Below are positions 11,359 through 19,614 of a DNA stretch of 64,000 bases, piece after piece; position 1 is the first letter of the stretch, and every line of letters begins with the position of its first letter. Under the pieces are notes generated by a model, which was not told the origin of the DNA, searched no databases, and saw nothing but the letters and a program-made list of their open reading frames with translations. Source of the DNA: an uncultured Sutterella sp. (GTDB lineage: Bacteria > Pseudomonadota > Gammaproteobacteria > Burkholderiales > Burkholderiaceae_F). Location of the stretch: contig UQTE01000011.1 of the NCBI GenBank assembly GCA_900543805.1, positions 20,217 through 84,216 of the forward strand, in the 5' to 3' direction. A program made the translations under genes and the position numbers.

Positions 11359-12467
11359 GCAACAATCTACTGAACTCGGGATCGGGCCTCCTTCGCTACG
11401 TGCTCGGCCGACTGATCCGATGCGACCTGATGCTCGTGAGCCTCGTCATGACGCTCTCGACGATCGGCTTCATCACGCTCTTTTCGGCGGGCTACAGCTT
11501 TCCGTGGCGCATCGAGGACCAACTGCGCAACATCCTCGTGGCGGGAACCGTGATGCTTCTCTTCGCGATGATTCCGATCCGCCTCCTGAAGAAGGTTTCG
11601 CTGCCGATCTTCCTGGCGGGCTGCCTCCTCTTGCTCGCGACGCACTTCTTCGGCGTCACCGTCAAGGGGGCCACCCGCTGGCTCAACGTGGGGATCCGCA
11701 TCCAACCCTCCGAAATCATGAAGCTCGGCGTTCCGCTCATGCTGGCCTGGTACTACCACGTGCGCGGAGAGCACGTCGCCTGGTGGGACCACATCGTGGC
11801 CTTCCTCTTCCTCGCCGTGCCGGTCGGATTCATTCTCAAGCAGCCCGACCTCGGGACGGCGGTGCTCGTCGCCATCGCGGGTTTTTCCGTCATTTTCTTC
11901 GCCGGCCTCAACTGGAAGGTCATCGCGCTCGGCGTCACGGGCGTGCTCGTTTCGCTTCCCGTCGTCTGGAATTTCCTTTACGACTACCAACGCGAGCGCA
12001 TTCTGACCCTCATTGACCCCACGAACGATCCGCTCGGACGGGGGTTCCACACCCTGCAGTCGCTCATCGCCATCGGCTCGGGCGGCGTCTTCGGCAAAGG
12101 GTGGATGGAGGGAACGCAGGCGCATCTCGACTTCATTCCGGAACGAACGTCCGACTTTCTCTTCGCCGTCTTCAGCGAAGAGTTCGGCTTTGTCGGCAAC
12201 ATCGTGCTGCTCGTTCTCTACACGCTTTTGATCGGACGAAGCTTCTTCATCGCGGCGACGGCGTCGTCGCGCTTCGCGCGACTGCTCTCGGCCTCGATCG
12301 GCGTGATTTTCTTTACCTACACCTTCGTGAACATGGGAATGGTGAGCGGCATCCTGCCCGTCGTGGGCGTGCCGCTTCCCTTCATGAGTTACGGCGGCAC
12401 GGCGCTCCTGATTCTCGGCATGTGCTCGGGCATCCTTCTCTCGGTGGGCATCGATTCGGAAGCCTGA
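11355..12467 (+). CDS. rodA: Peptidoglycan glycosyltransferase RodA
   Basis: SEDS-family membrane glycosyltransferase that polymerises lipid II together with PBP2. It has 370 residues and about ten membrane segments. Conserved SEDS sequences include the KGATRWLNVG loop, PSEIMKLGVPL, KQPDLGTAVL, and the C-terminal GVPLPFMSYGGTALL motif. It is the last gene of the mre operon and is followed by a hairpin terminator. Confidence 0.95.
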   Translation: MSNNLLNSGSGLLRYVLGRLIRCDLMLVSLVMTLSTIGFITLFSAGYSFPWRIEDQLRNILVAGTVMLLFAMIPIRLLKKVSLPIFLAGCLLLLATHFFGVTVKGATRWLNVGIRIQPSEIMKLGVPLMLAWYYHVRGEHVAWWDHIVAFLFLAVPVGFILKQPDLGTAVLVAIAGFSVIFFAGLNWKVIALGVTGVLVSLPVVWNFLYDYQRERILTLIDPTNDPLGRGFHTLQSLIAIGSGGVFGKGWMEGTQAHLDFIPERTSDFLFAVFSEEFGFVGNIVLLVLYTLLIGRSFFIAATASSRFARLLSASIGVIFFTYTFVNMGMVSGILPVVGVPLPFMSYGGTALLILGMCSGILLSVGIDSEA

Positions 12468-12527
12468 GGGCGCCCGCCGTTCTTCGATCGGTGTTATTTT
12501 GTCCTTACGCTGCGGACGATCCGCCGA

Positions 12528-12549
12528 GCGGCCCCTGCGGGCCGCTTTT
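12528..12549 (+). terminator. Short intrinsic terminator after rodA
   Basis: AGCGGCC and GGCCGCT pair around a five-base loop, followed by only four T. It lies 60 bases after rodA and 45 bases before rlpA. The short T-run suggests partial read-through, so rlpA may be expressed partly from the mre operon. Confidence 0.6.
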
Positions 12550-12593
12550 GCGGATTCTCCGGGTCTTCTCACCCTCTGAAACCGATTTTCTCC

Positions 12594-13433
12594 ATGCAGC
12601 TTCGCACACTTTCCCTGAGTCTCGCCGCCGCGGCGCTTTTGAGCGGCTGCGGCATCTTCGACAACTCCCCCTACTACGACCAGGACGGTCCGCCCACCTT
12701 CAGCTTCGGCACGGAAACGGAAAGCGCGACGCCGCGCGTGGAAAGCTTTCATCAGGCGTCCCTGCGTCCCTATACGGTGATGGGCAAGCGCTACGTCCCG
12801 ATGACGACCGATTCGCCGCTCGTGCAGACTGGCATCGCCTCCTGGTACGGAAAGCAGTTTCACGGCAACAAGACGTCGATCGGCGAGACGTACGACATGT
12901 ACGAGATGAGCGCCGCGCATCCGACGATGCCGCTTCCCTCGTATGCGAAGGTGACGAACCTGCAAAACGGCAAGACCGTCATCGTCCGCGTTAATGACCG
13001 CGGCCCCTTCCTCCACGACCGCATCATCGACCTCTCGTACGCGGCCGCCAAGGCCTTGGATTTCGCCGACAAGGGTACGGCCCGGGTTCGGGTGGAGCGC
13101 CTCACGGCCGCGGACATCGAGGGCGGACGCACCGCGACGAGCGCTCCCGTGACGCCCGTCGCCCCGGTCGCTCCCGTTACGTCGCCCGCCGCCACGGGCG
13201 GCTGGGGTATTCAGGTGGGAAGCTTCTCCGAAGAGAGCAACGCCATGCGCTTTGCCGGCCACACGGAAGCGGTGCTGAGCTCGAACGGCAGAAACGAACC
13301 CGTGCGCGTGGTTCGCGACGGCTCCCTCTGGCGCGTCATCGTGTCGGGCAATCTTCCTGAAGCACAGGCGCGCTCCCTGATGCGAACCGTCGTGCAGGTG
13401 CTCGGCGGTCAAGCCTTCATCATTCAAAAATGA
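12594..13433 (+). CDS. rlpA: RlpA-family septal ring lytic transglycosylase, lipoprotein
   Basis: Outer-membrane lipoprotein that, in other proteobacteria, cleaves peptidoglycan strands lacking stem peptides at the septum. The signal peptide ends in a lipobox with Cys19 (LLSGC). A double-psi beta-barrel (about 80-165) carries TGIASWYGKQFHGNKTSIGE and the VNDRGPF motif. A SPOR domain (about 198-279) starts GGWGIQVGSFSEES and should bind denuded glycans. A threonine/proline/valine-rich linker joins the two. Total length is 279 residues. Its stop overlaps the next gene, an M20 peptidase. Confidence 0.93.
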   Translation: MQLRTLSLSLAAAALLSGCGIFDNSPYYDQDGPPTFSFGTETESATPRVESFHQASLRPYTVMGKRYVPMTTDSPLVQTGIASWYGKQFHGNKTSIGETYDMYEMSAAHPTMPLPSYAKVTNLQNGKTVIVRVNDRGPFLHDRIIDLSYAAAKALDFADKGTARVRVERLTAADIEGGRTATSAPVTPVAPVAPVTSPAATGGWGIQVGSFSEESNAMRFAGHTEAVLSSNGRNEPVRVVRDGSLWRVIVSGNLPEAQARSLMRTVVQVLGGQAFIIQK

Positions 13434-14842
13434 TTTCGACGAAAGAACTCAACGAGGAGCGGCGCTTCCTCAACGAGGAGGCGCTTCCCGCTATCATGCA
13501 ATTCATTCGTATCCCGTCCAAGAGCCGCTTTTGCGACCCCGATTGGGAACGAAACGGTCAGTTAGTGCGGGCGCTCCGGGAAGGAGCTCAATGGGGAGAA
13601 AAGCTTTTCCCGGAAGGTGTCTTTGAAATTCTGACCCTGCCGGGAAAGACGCCCGCGCTCTTCTTTGACATTCCTGCCGAAAACCATGACGGGCGTCCCG
13701 CCTTTTTCTACGGCCACTTCGACAAGCAGCCCGAAGCGGAGGGCTGGTCCGAGGGACTGGCTCCGTTCACCCCCGTCGTGCGCGACGGAAAACTTTACGG
13801 ACGGGGCGGCGCGGACGACGGCTACAGCTTCTACACGGCCCTCTCGGCCGTCCGAATCCTTCTCGACCGCACGGGCCGATCCCCGCGCATCACCGGCCTC
13901 ATCGAGACGGACGAAGAAAGCGGCTCGCGGGATCTGCCAGACTACCTTCAGGCCGTGGCTCCCCGCATCGGCTCTCCGGCCGTACTCTCCATCCTCGACC
14001 TGGGCGTTCGCACCTGGGATCGCCTCTGGACCACGCGCAGTCTGCGCGGCGTCGCGCAGGTCACGGTGAAGGTTTCGGTTCTGCGGCACGGCGTTCATTC
14101 CGGTTCGGCGAGCGGCACGGTGCCGAGTTCGTTTCGGATTCTGCGGCGCCTGCTCGACCGCATTGAAAACGCAGAGACGGGAGATATTCTGCTTCCCGAA
14201 TGCCACGGCGTCATCCCCGAAGACGTGCGTCAAGAACTCGAAGGCGAAACGAAGCCCGCGGACTTTCCTTGGGTCGGTCATACCCGTCCCATGGCCGAAA
14301 CGCCCGCGAAACAACTTCTCGCGAGCACTTGGAAGCCCGCCCTTTCCGTCGTCGCGCAGGAGGGGATTCCGCCGCTCTCCGCGGGAAGCGCGCAGTTGCG
14401 CCCCTACACGACTCTGATGCTATCCATGCGTCTTGCGCCTACGGCGGACGCGAAGATGGCGCTCGACGCCATGGTTCGGACCCTTACGACCGACGTTCCC
14501 TACGACGCCGAAGTGGAAATTCTCCATGCGAGCTACAGTCCGGGGTTTTACGCCGGTGAAACGCCCGAATGGCTCGAGCGCGTTTGGAGCGCCGCGGGCG
14601 AACGGTTCTTCGGCCAAAAGCCGGGCGTCTTCTTCGAAGGCGGCACGATCGGGATTCTGGAGCACTTCCGCGAAGCCTTCCCCGACTCCGCCTTCCTGAT
14701 GACGGGCATGCTCGGTCCCGACAGCAATGCGCACGGTCCGGACGAATCGCTCGACCTCGCCTATTGGGAAAAGCTCACGCTGGCGCTCTCCGAAGTGCTC
14801 GCCGCTCTGCCCGAGGAAAACGAACGCAAGGAGGTTCCATGA
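13430..14842 (+). CDS. M20-family metallopeptidase (dipeptidase-like)
   Basis: Zinc-dependent exopeptidase of clan MH with 470 residues. The metal and catalytic residues fit the family: His96 and Asp98 in YGHFDKQPE, Asp129/Asp130 in GRGGADDGYS, and Glu162/Glu163 in ETDEESGS. A dimerisation domain is inserted around residues 200-330. The substrate cannot be read from sequence. It may be a di- or tripeptide. The ATG overlaps the rlpA stop, so the four genes from rlpA to the HIT gene form one unit. Linking it to peptide recycling next to a wall enzyme is inference. Confidence 0.85.
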   Translation: MISTKELNEERRFLNEEALPAIMQFIRIPSKSRFCDPDWERNGQLVRALREGAQWGEKLFPEGVFEILTLPGKTPALFFDIPAENHDGRPAFFYGHFDKQPEAEGWSEGLAPFTPVVRDGKLYGRGGADDGYSFYTALSAVRILLDRTGRSPRITGLIETDEESGSRDLPDYLQAVAPRIGSPAVLSILDLGVRTWDRLWTTRSLRGVAQVTVKVSVLRHGVHSGSASGTVPSSFRILRRLLDRIENAETGDILLPECHGVIPEDVRQELEGETKPADFPWVGHTRPMAETPAKQLLASTWKPALSVVAQEGIPPLSAGSAQLRPYTTLMLSMRLAPTADAKMALDAMVRTLTTDVPYDAEVEILHASYSPGFYAGETPEWLERVWSAAGERFFGQKPGVFFEGGTIGILEHFREAFPDSAFLMTGMLGPDSNAHGPDESLDLAYWEKLTLALSEVLAALPEENERKEVP

Positions 14843-15054
14843 GAAGGGATTGCGTCACGCAGGTCATCGTTCGCTGGCCCGACGGGGAATGGGAAAATTT
14901 CGCCACGCCCTTCGAGGCCGAACGCTACATCAACGCCATGATCGACGAACTCGGCGAGCCCGAAGCCGCCTGGCTTGAAGACATGACGGGCAAAAAGAAA
15001 TGGGATTACCGAATCGAAGAGGACGAAAGCGGCGTCCTCCGACTCGTGGATTAA
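14839..15054 (+). CDS. Small acidic hypothetical protein, 71 aa
   Basis: I do not recognise this family. The product is short, acidic and soluble, begins MRRDCVTQVIVRWPDGEW, and has no signal peptide or membrane segment. The gene is well supported: AAGGAGG lies 4 bases before the ATG, the ATG overlaps the upstream stop codon (ATGA), and the HIT gene begins 9 bases after its stop. The tight packing suggests translation coupled to the M20 peptidase. Confidence 0.75.
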   Translation: MRRDCVTQVIVRWPDGEWENFATPFEAERYINAMIDELGEPEAAWLEDMTGKKKWDYRIEEDESGVLRLVD

Positions 15055-15063
15055 GGAGAGAAT

Positions 15064-15501
15064 ATGCAGGACTGCGAACTCTGCCGCCCCGACAGCGATC
15101 GGGTCATTTGGAAAAACGAACGCTTCTACGTCCTCGACGCGGGTTCCGATCGTTTTCCGGCCTACATCCGGATCGTCAGCGTCGCGCACGTCGCTGAAAT
15201 GACGGATTTGCCCAAGGCCGAGCGCGAAGAGCTGCGCGCCATCATGGACGCCTCGGAAGAGCTCATGCGCGATCTTCTGCATCCCGACAAGGTGAATTGG
15301 GCGCAGTTCGGCAACATGGTGCCCCATCTGCACTGGCACCTGACTGCCCGCTGGCGCGACGACGAAGTCTTTCCGGACAATCCCTGGGGCAAGCCCGTGC
15401 GGAAAGTGCCCGAGGACATTCGAAAGGAACGTGCAAAGGCTTCGAAGCTCTTCCTCGAGCGTCTCCCCGACGCGCTGGATCGACTGCTGAGAGCCCGATG
15501 A
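15064..15501 (+). CDS. HIT-family nucleotide-binding hydrolase
   Basis: Histidine-triad protein of 145 residues, expected to hydrolyse or transfer nucleotidyl groups from small nucleotide conjugates. The triad HLHWH is at residues 88-92, and an N-terminal CELC pair (4-7) resembles the zinc site of some HIT proteins. Upstream sequence AAGGAGAGAAT provides the ribosome-binding site. It is the last gene of the rlpA group and is followed by a strong terminator. The true substrate is unknown. Confidence 0.88.
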   Translation: MQDCELCRPDSDRVIWKNERFYVLDAGSDRFPAYIRIVSVAHVAEMTDLPKAEREELRAIMDASEELMRDLLHPDKVNWAQFGNMVPHLHWHLTARWRDDEVFPDNPWGKPVRKVPEDIRKERAKASKLFLERLPDALDRLLRAR

Positions 15502-15503
15502 AC

Positions 15504-15537
15504 AACGGCCGTGCTGCTGACGCCGCACGGCCGTTTT
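15504..15537 (+). terminator. Terminator after the HIT gene
   Basis: AACGGCCGTGC pairs with GCACGGCCGTT around a ten-base loop and runs into TTTT. It ends the rlpA-M20-small ORF-HIT unit. Confidence 0.85.
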
Positions 15538-15560
15538 CGTAGTCGGACAGGATTCGGTCC

Positions 15561-16505
15561 TTACAGGCCGAATCCGTGCGAAGTGCTCGATAGGAAGGCC
15601 TGAATGAGTGCGCCCGTCGTAAAGAAAAGCGCGAACTTCACTTCCAGAAGGACCGTCGCGAACATGGTTCCGTTGAGTTCTTCGTGACGCTTTTTCGTGA
15701 GCTGCGGCGGCAGATGCAGGGCGTCCGCCAGCGTGAAGATCACGAGGAGATACGGCCAGTAGGAAAGGTCGCGCAGCACCATGACGAGCACGAGGAAGTA
15801 CGGCAACAGAAGCATCGCCTCGTAGAGCATGACGAAGAGTTTCGGCGGACACACCACGGCGAGGGTGCGGCGCCCCACGCTCGCGTCATGAACGTGGTCG
15901 CGCCAGTTGTTCACGGCGAGCACGGCGGCCGCCACGGATCCCAAGGCCACGCCGAGCAGCACGGAATTGAAGGAGAGCACTCCGGCCTGCAGGTAGTAGG
16001 TCCCACACACGGCCGTGAGGCCGAAGAAGATCAAAACGACCAGCTCCCCGAAGGGCGTGTAGGCGATGGGCTTGGGGCCGCCCATGTAGGCGTAGGCCGC
16101 AAGAACCGAAGCGACGCCGACCGCGAGGAACACGATCCCGCCGTACCAAACGAGAACGGCGGTGTTGAGCAGGGCCAGAAAGACAGCTCCCAGGAGCGCG
16201 TAGCGCGCCGCCTTCATGGAAATCCATCCGTTCGCCGTCGCGCGGGGAAGCCCGCGGCGATTGCCCTTCTCGAGCTTTCGCTGCGTGTATCCGCGGTCGT
16301 TCTGCATGTTCGTGATGATCTGCATCAGCACGGCGATGGTGAGCGTGAAAAAGGCGACGTCCCATTGAAAACTGTGATGTTCGCTCACGTAAAGGGAAAG
16401 CGAAGCGAGGACGGGCGCCACGGCAACGCCCCAGGTTTTCGGACGCACGTAGGCGAGCCACGAAGCGAGCCGCCCCGGCGCCTTTTCGGTGTTTTGCGTT
16501 TGCAT
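15561..16505 (-). CDS. menA: MenA-type prenyltransferase (UbiA superfamily)
   Basis: Predicted 1,4-dihydroxy-2-naphthoate polyprenyltransferase, the membrane step that makes demethylmenaquinol. At 314 residues with about eight or nine membrane helices it fits the family. The second motif, NNWRDHVHD at 199-207 followed by GRRTLAV, and the PFGELVVLIFFG...GTYYLQ segment (151-173) are characteristic of MenA. The first aspartate motif is unusual: NDRGY at 69-73 replaces the usual NDYGD (see findings). It lies directly after the DUF493 gene on the same strand. UbiE, which would methylate the product, is at 49.8 kb. Confidence 0.8.
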   Translation of the reverse strand: MQTQNTEKAPGRLASWLAYVRPKTWGVAVAPVLASLSLYVSEHHSFQWDVAFFTLTIAVLMQIITNMQNDRGYTQRKLEKGNRRGLPRATANGWISMKAARYALLGAVFLALLNTAVLVWYGGIVFLAVGVASVLAAYAYMGGPKPIAYTPFGELVVLIFFGLTAVCGTYYLQAGVLSFNSVLLGVALGSVAAAVLAVNNWRDHVHDASVGRRTLAVVCPPKLFVMLYEAMLLLPYFLVLVMVLRDLSYWPYLLVIFTLADALHLPPQLTKKRHEELNGTMFATVLLEVKFALFFTTGALIQAFLSSTSHGFGL

Positions 16506-16509
16506 TCTG

Positions 16510-16782
16510 TTAGAGAGCCACTTTGACCAGGGGATGCGCCACGACGCGGCGATAGAAGTCGTCGAGCTGTTCGCGCGAATCCGCGAGCACGACGAGCGTC
16601 ACGGACATGTATTTGCCGGTCCGGGAAAGGTTCGTCGAGGTACGGGCCGCGTCGAACTCCCGAAAGTGTCCGCCCGCCAGAGCATTCATTTCCGCAAGCA
16701 GCGCCTCGTCGTTCACGCCCATCACCTTGATGGGAAACTCCATCGGAAATTCCATGATTTTCTGTTCTTCTTGCATTTTCAT
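16510..16782 (-). CDS. ybeD: DUF493 (YbeD-like) protein
   Basis: Small ACT-like regulatory-fold protein of the YbeD/DUF493 family, function not established. It has 90 residues with the PIKVMGVND and SVTLVVLADSREQLDDFYRRVVAHPLVKVAL patterns of the family. Its start overlaps the end of the dacA-type gene by 4 bases, reproducing the dacA-ybeD neighbourhood of many proteobacteria. The lipB gene that usually follows is replaced by menA. Confidence 0.85.
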   Translation of the reverse strand: MKMQEEQKIMEFPMEFPIKVMGVNDEALLAEMNALAGGHFREFDAARTSTNLSRTGKYMSVTLVVLADSREQLDDFYRRVVAHPLVKVAL

Positions 16783-17942
16783 TCCTCAGTGAAGCCGCCT
16801 TCATCGGAAACGGCCAGTAGTACGGTATCGCGCAGTCTCTGCCAGAACGATCCCTTCTCGAGCGACTCGAGCGCCACGACGGGGATCTTCTTGAAGATCT
16901 CCCCGTTGTACGTGAGGGTGAGCGTTCCCAAAACGTCCCCTTCGCGAACGGGCGCAATCAGGGGCGTGGGATGTTCCAGACGCAGCGACAGGGCGGAGAG
17001 TCCGTTGTCCATTAATTCTTCGCGCGAGAGCGTAATGTGAATTTCATCGCGCACGGTATAAGCGAGTTCGGGGCGATCTCCGCCGTACGCATGGAGGGTT
17101 CCGATCGAATCCCCGGGACGGTAGAGGGTGACGGTTTCAAACTGCCGCAACCCGGCCTGCAGAGATTCCCCCAAAGTGGAGATCAGCATCTTCTTTGAAG
17201 CCTGCGAGACGGAAACCGAAAGCAAACGCCGCACGGAGCCGTCCGGAAGCGGGTTTTCCAAAAGGGCCGCACCGCTCCAGTTTTTCTCCTCCCCGCCGAT
17301 CACGAGTCCGCTGACGGTGCGATCGTTCGGAAGGACGACGTTGCCGTTCTTAAAACTGCGCCCGCCCGCTTGCACGTCGGTTTGCGTCCACCAACGCCTT
17401 GTTTCGGGGCGCCGCTCAAGAAAGTCTTTGATGAAGACCGCCATGTCTTTGGGCGACACGTTTGGGACCGGAAAAAGCGAAGTCTCCTTTCGCTCGAGTC
17501 CCGAATCCTTCACGCCGGCCCCGCCCAAACTGGCGGCGAGTGCGGCGGCAAAGGTCGTGTCGTCGGGAAAGAGCGTTCGAACCGCTTCGCGCGCCGCCCT
17601 TTCATTTCCCTGCGCCGCGTAAGCGACTAGCAGGGTTTCAAAATCCGCCGATTCGCCCGCCTTCAGGGAGAGGGGCTCGGCATGCGCCTCCTTCACCGTC
17701 AGCGTGTCCGAGAGGGAGAGCTTTCGACGCTCAAGCTCGGAGAACAAAGCGTCGAGCACGACCAGGCGGTTGAGCGCTCCCACCGACGCGCGTTCGTCGG
17801 CCCGATCCTCCAGGATAGCCTGTCCGCTCACCAAATCCACGAGTACGCCCGATTGGGCCCGCGCGCACCAGGGAGTCAGGGCGAGGCACAGAAGTCCGAG
17901 CAGGGACAAAAGACGAGGAATCAGAAGTCTCCGAAGAGGCAT
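16779..17942 (-). CDS. Degenerate DacA/PBP5-family protein lacking catalytic motifs
   Basis: Homologue of D-alanyl-D-alanine carboxypeptidase by overall layout: signal peptide (MPLRRLLIPRLLSLLGL... to CARAQ), transpeptidase-like domain, PBP5 C-terminal beta domain (about 290-365) and a C-terminal amphipathic stretch FWQRLRDTVLLAV. However, all three penicillin-binding motifs are lost. The SxxK site aligns without gaps to ALNR (after RADERASVG), SGN to QGN, and KTG to VIG. It should therefore not be a carboxypeptidase. The ATG at 17942 gives 387 residues. An upstream in-frame start at 18020 lacks a signal peptide at its N-terminus and is rejected. A binding or regulatory role is inferred. Confidence 0.75.
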   Translation of the reverse strand: MPLRRLLIPRLLSLLGLLCLALTPWCARAQSGVLVDLVSGQAILEDRADERASVGALNRLVVLDALFSELERRKLSLSDTLTVKEAHAEPLSLKAGESADFETLLVAYAAQGNERAAREAVRTLFPDDTTFAAALAASLGGAGVKDSGLERKETSLFPVPNVSPKDMAVFIKDFLERRPETRRWWTQTDVQAGGRSFKNGNVVLPNDRTVSGLVIGGEEKNWSGAALLENPLPDGSVRRLLSVSVSQASKKMLISTLGESLQAGLRQFETVTLYRPGDSIGTLHAYGGDRPELAYTVRDEIHITLSREELMDNGLSALSLRLEHPTPLIAPVREGDVLGTLTLTYNGEIFKKIPVVALESLEKGSFWQRLRDTVLLAVSDEGGFTEE

Positions 17943-18055
17943 CGTTGTGAAAAGCGGAAATATGACAAAATGGGCGGACACTTCCGATGTCCGAGCAATG
18001 CGGAAAATCGGAAACTTCATATTGTAACCAACCCTTTTTCCCTCATCCGATTTTT

Positions 18056-18841
18056 ATGCCGCAAACGACGGATTTTGCCGATGCGCTCCGACGGGCGTTG
18101 CTCCAAGCCGAGATCTCGGTGGAATGCGTCGAAGAGACGGGCAGTACGAGCGACGATCTCAAGCAACGCATTCGAGAACGTCCCCTTGCGCATCCGGTTC
18201 TGCGAACGAGCGAACGTCAGACCGCGGGACGGGGCACGAGAGGGAAATCCTGGAAAACGCCGCGCGAGTCCCTCCTCTTCACGTTGGCCCTTCCTTATGC
18301 GACGCAGGGAGACGAATGCGTCCGCCTTCCGATCGTCGTCGGCATTTCGGTGGCGGAATCCCTGCAGCGCCTCGGCTACCCCGTGGCGCTGAAGTGGCCC
18401 AACGATCTGTGGCTGGCGGGCGGAAAAACGGGCGGCATTCTTTTTGAGCAGCTCAACGGATGCGCCGTCATCGGCATCGGCATCAATCTCGATGCGGATC
18501 CGGGCGTCACGTCGCAGGGCTGGCCGGTTCGTTCGCTTCGCGATCGGGGACCGCTGGTTCGGCGGCGTTCCGCCGAAGCGGGCCGCATGCTCGGCGTCAT
18601 CGTGCGGGATTTGCTCGACGCCCTCGGCGCCTTTCCCAAAACGCCCGTGCATTGCCTGCCTGCATTGTGGCGGTCGGTGGACGCCTTCGACAACCGGAGC
18701 GTGCGTCTGTGCGCTCCCGACGGGTGCAGTGCCGTACGGGGCGTCGTGCGCGGCATTACGGAAGAAGGCGCCCTGTGCCTTGAAACCCCGGATGGGATGC
18801 GGACATTCCGAAACGGCAGCCTTTGCCCGACAGAACCATGA
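18056..18841 (+). CDS. birA: Biotin--[acetyl-CoA-carboxylase] ligase, no HTH domain
   Basis: Activates biotin to biotinyl-AMP and attaches it to the carrier protein of acetyl-CoA carboxylase. The 261-residue protein has the catalytic GRGTRGKSW at 58-66, KWPNDLW at 113-119 and GKTGGILFE at 123-131, followed by a C-terminal SH3-like domain. It begins directly with the ligase domain and has no N-terminal helix-turn-helix, so it is a class I enzyme that cannot act as a DNA-binding repressor of biotin genes. The ATG at 18056 is preferred over one at 17987. Its stop overlaps coaX (ATGA). Confidence 0.93.
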   Translation: MPQTTDFADALRRALLQAEISVECVEETGSTSDDLKQRIRERPLAHPVLRTSERQTAGRGTRGKSWKTPRESLLFTLALPYATQGDECVRLPIVVGISVAESLQRLGYPVALKWPNDLWLAGGKTGGILFEQLNGCAVIGIGINLDADPGVTSQGWPVRSLRDRGPLVRRRSAEAGRMLGVIVRDLLDALGAFPKTPVHCLPALWRSVDAFDNRSVRLCAPDGCSAVRGVVRGITEEGALCLETPDGMRTFRNGSLCPTEP

Positions 18842-19608
18842 CGACACTTTTGATTGATCTCGGCAACACGGCCCTCAAGTGGACGACGCCCGAAGAGGCG
18901 GACACGCCGCACACCGTCGTTCATCACGGAAGCACGCAGGGGAAGGACGAGCTCTACCGAAACTGGCTCGCCCTGCGGCCGAGCCGCGTCATCGGCTGTA
19001 CCGTCGCCTCGCCGACGCTCGCGTTTTCCGCGACGAAGTTCTTCAACGATCACGACATTCCCTGGGAATGGGTTCGATCCGAATCCGTGCACGAAGCCGA
19101 AGGTTTTACGCTCACCAACGCATACGAAAGAACGGGACAGCTCGGTCCCGACCGCTGGTACGCCGCCATCGGCGCGCTCTCCCTTTTTCGCGGCACGCCC
19201 CTTCTGGTCGTGCACGCCGGCACCGCAACGACCGTGGACAGCCTTTTTCAAACGGGAGACGGAGAATACCGCTTCATGGGCGGCCGCATCGCTCCGGGCC
19301 CCGCTTTGATGCACAAGGCGCTGCTTTCGGCGGTGCCTACGCTCGACAGCGGTCTGACGGAACACAAGGACTTTCCGCTTTGTTCGTCCGACGCCATTAC
19401 GACGGGTATCATTGACGCTCAGGTTGGTCTCATCACGCAGGCCTACGAAAGCATGTACGAAGCGGGGCAGCGCCCGAAAATCATCTTGGCGGGCGGTTCC
19501 TCCCGTTTTCTGGCACCCCGCCTGAGGACTCTGCATCCGACACTCATCGTTCGGCACAATCTCGTGCTCGGCGGTTTGGCACAAAAGGCTCGGGAATCGA
19601 AGAGGTAA
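18838..19608 (+). CDS. coaX: Type III pantothenate kinase
   Basis: Phosphorylates pantothenate, the first step of coenzyme A synthesis. The 256-residue protein of the ASKHA fold begins MTTLLIDLGNTALKW with the phosphate loop aspartate Asp7. GQLGPDRW and the HAGTATTVD motif are also conserved. Type III enzymes are typically not feedback-inhibited by CoA. The gene overlaps birA by 4 bases, a pairing common in betaproteobacteria, and is followed 6 bases later by a SPOR-like gene. Confidence 0.93.
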   Translation: MTTLLIDLGNTALKWTTPEEADTPHTVVHHGSTQGKDELYRNWLALRPSRVIGCTVASPTLAFSATKFFNDHDIPWEWVRSESVHEAEGFTLTNAYERTGQLGPDRWYAAIGALSLFRGTPLLVVHAGTATTVDSLFQTGDGEYRFMGGRIAPGPALMHKALLSAVPTLDSGLTEHKDFPLCSSDAITTGIIDAQVGLITQAYESMYEAGQRPKIILAGGSSRFLAPRLRTLHPTLIVRHNLVLGGLAQKARESKR

Positions 19609-19614
19609 AGAAAA

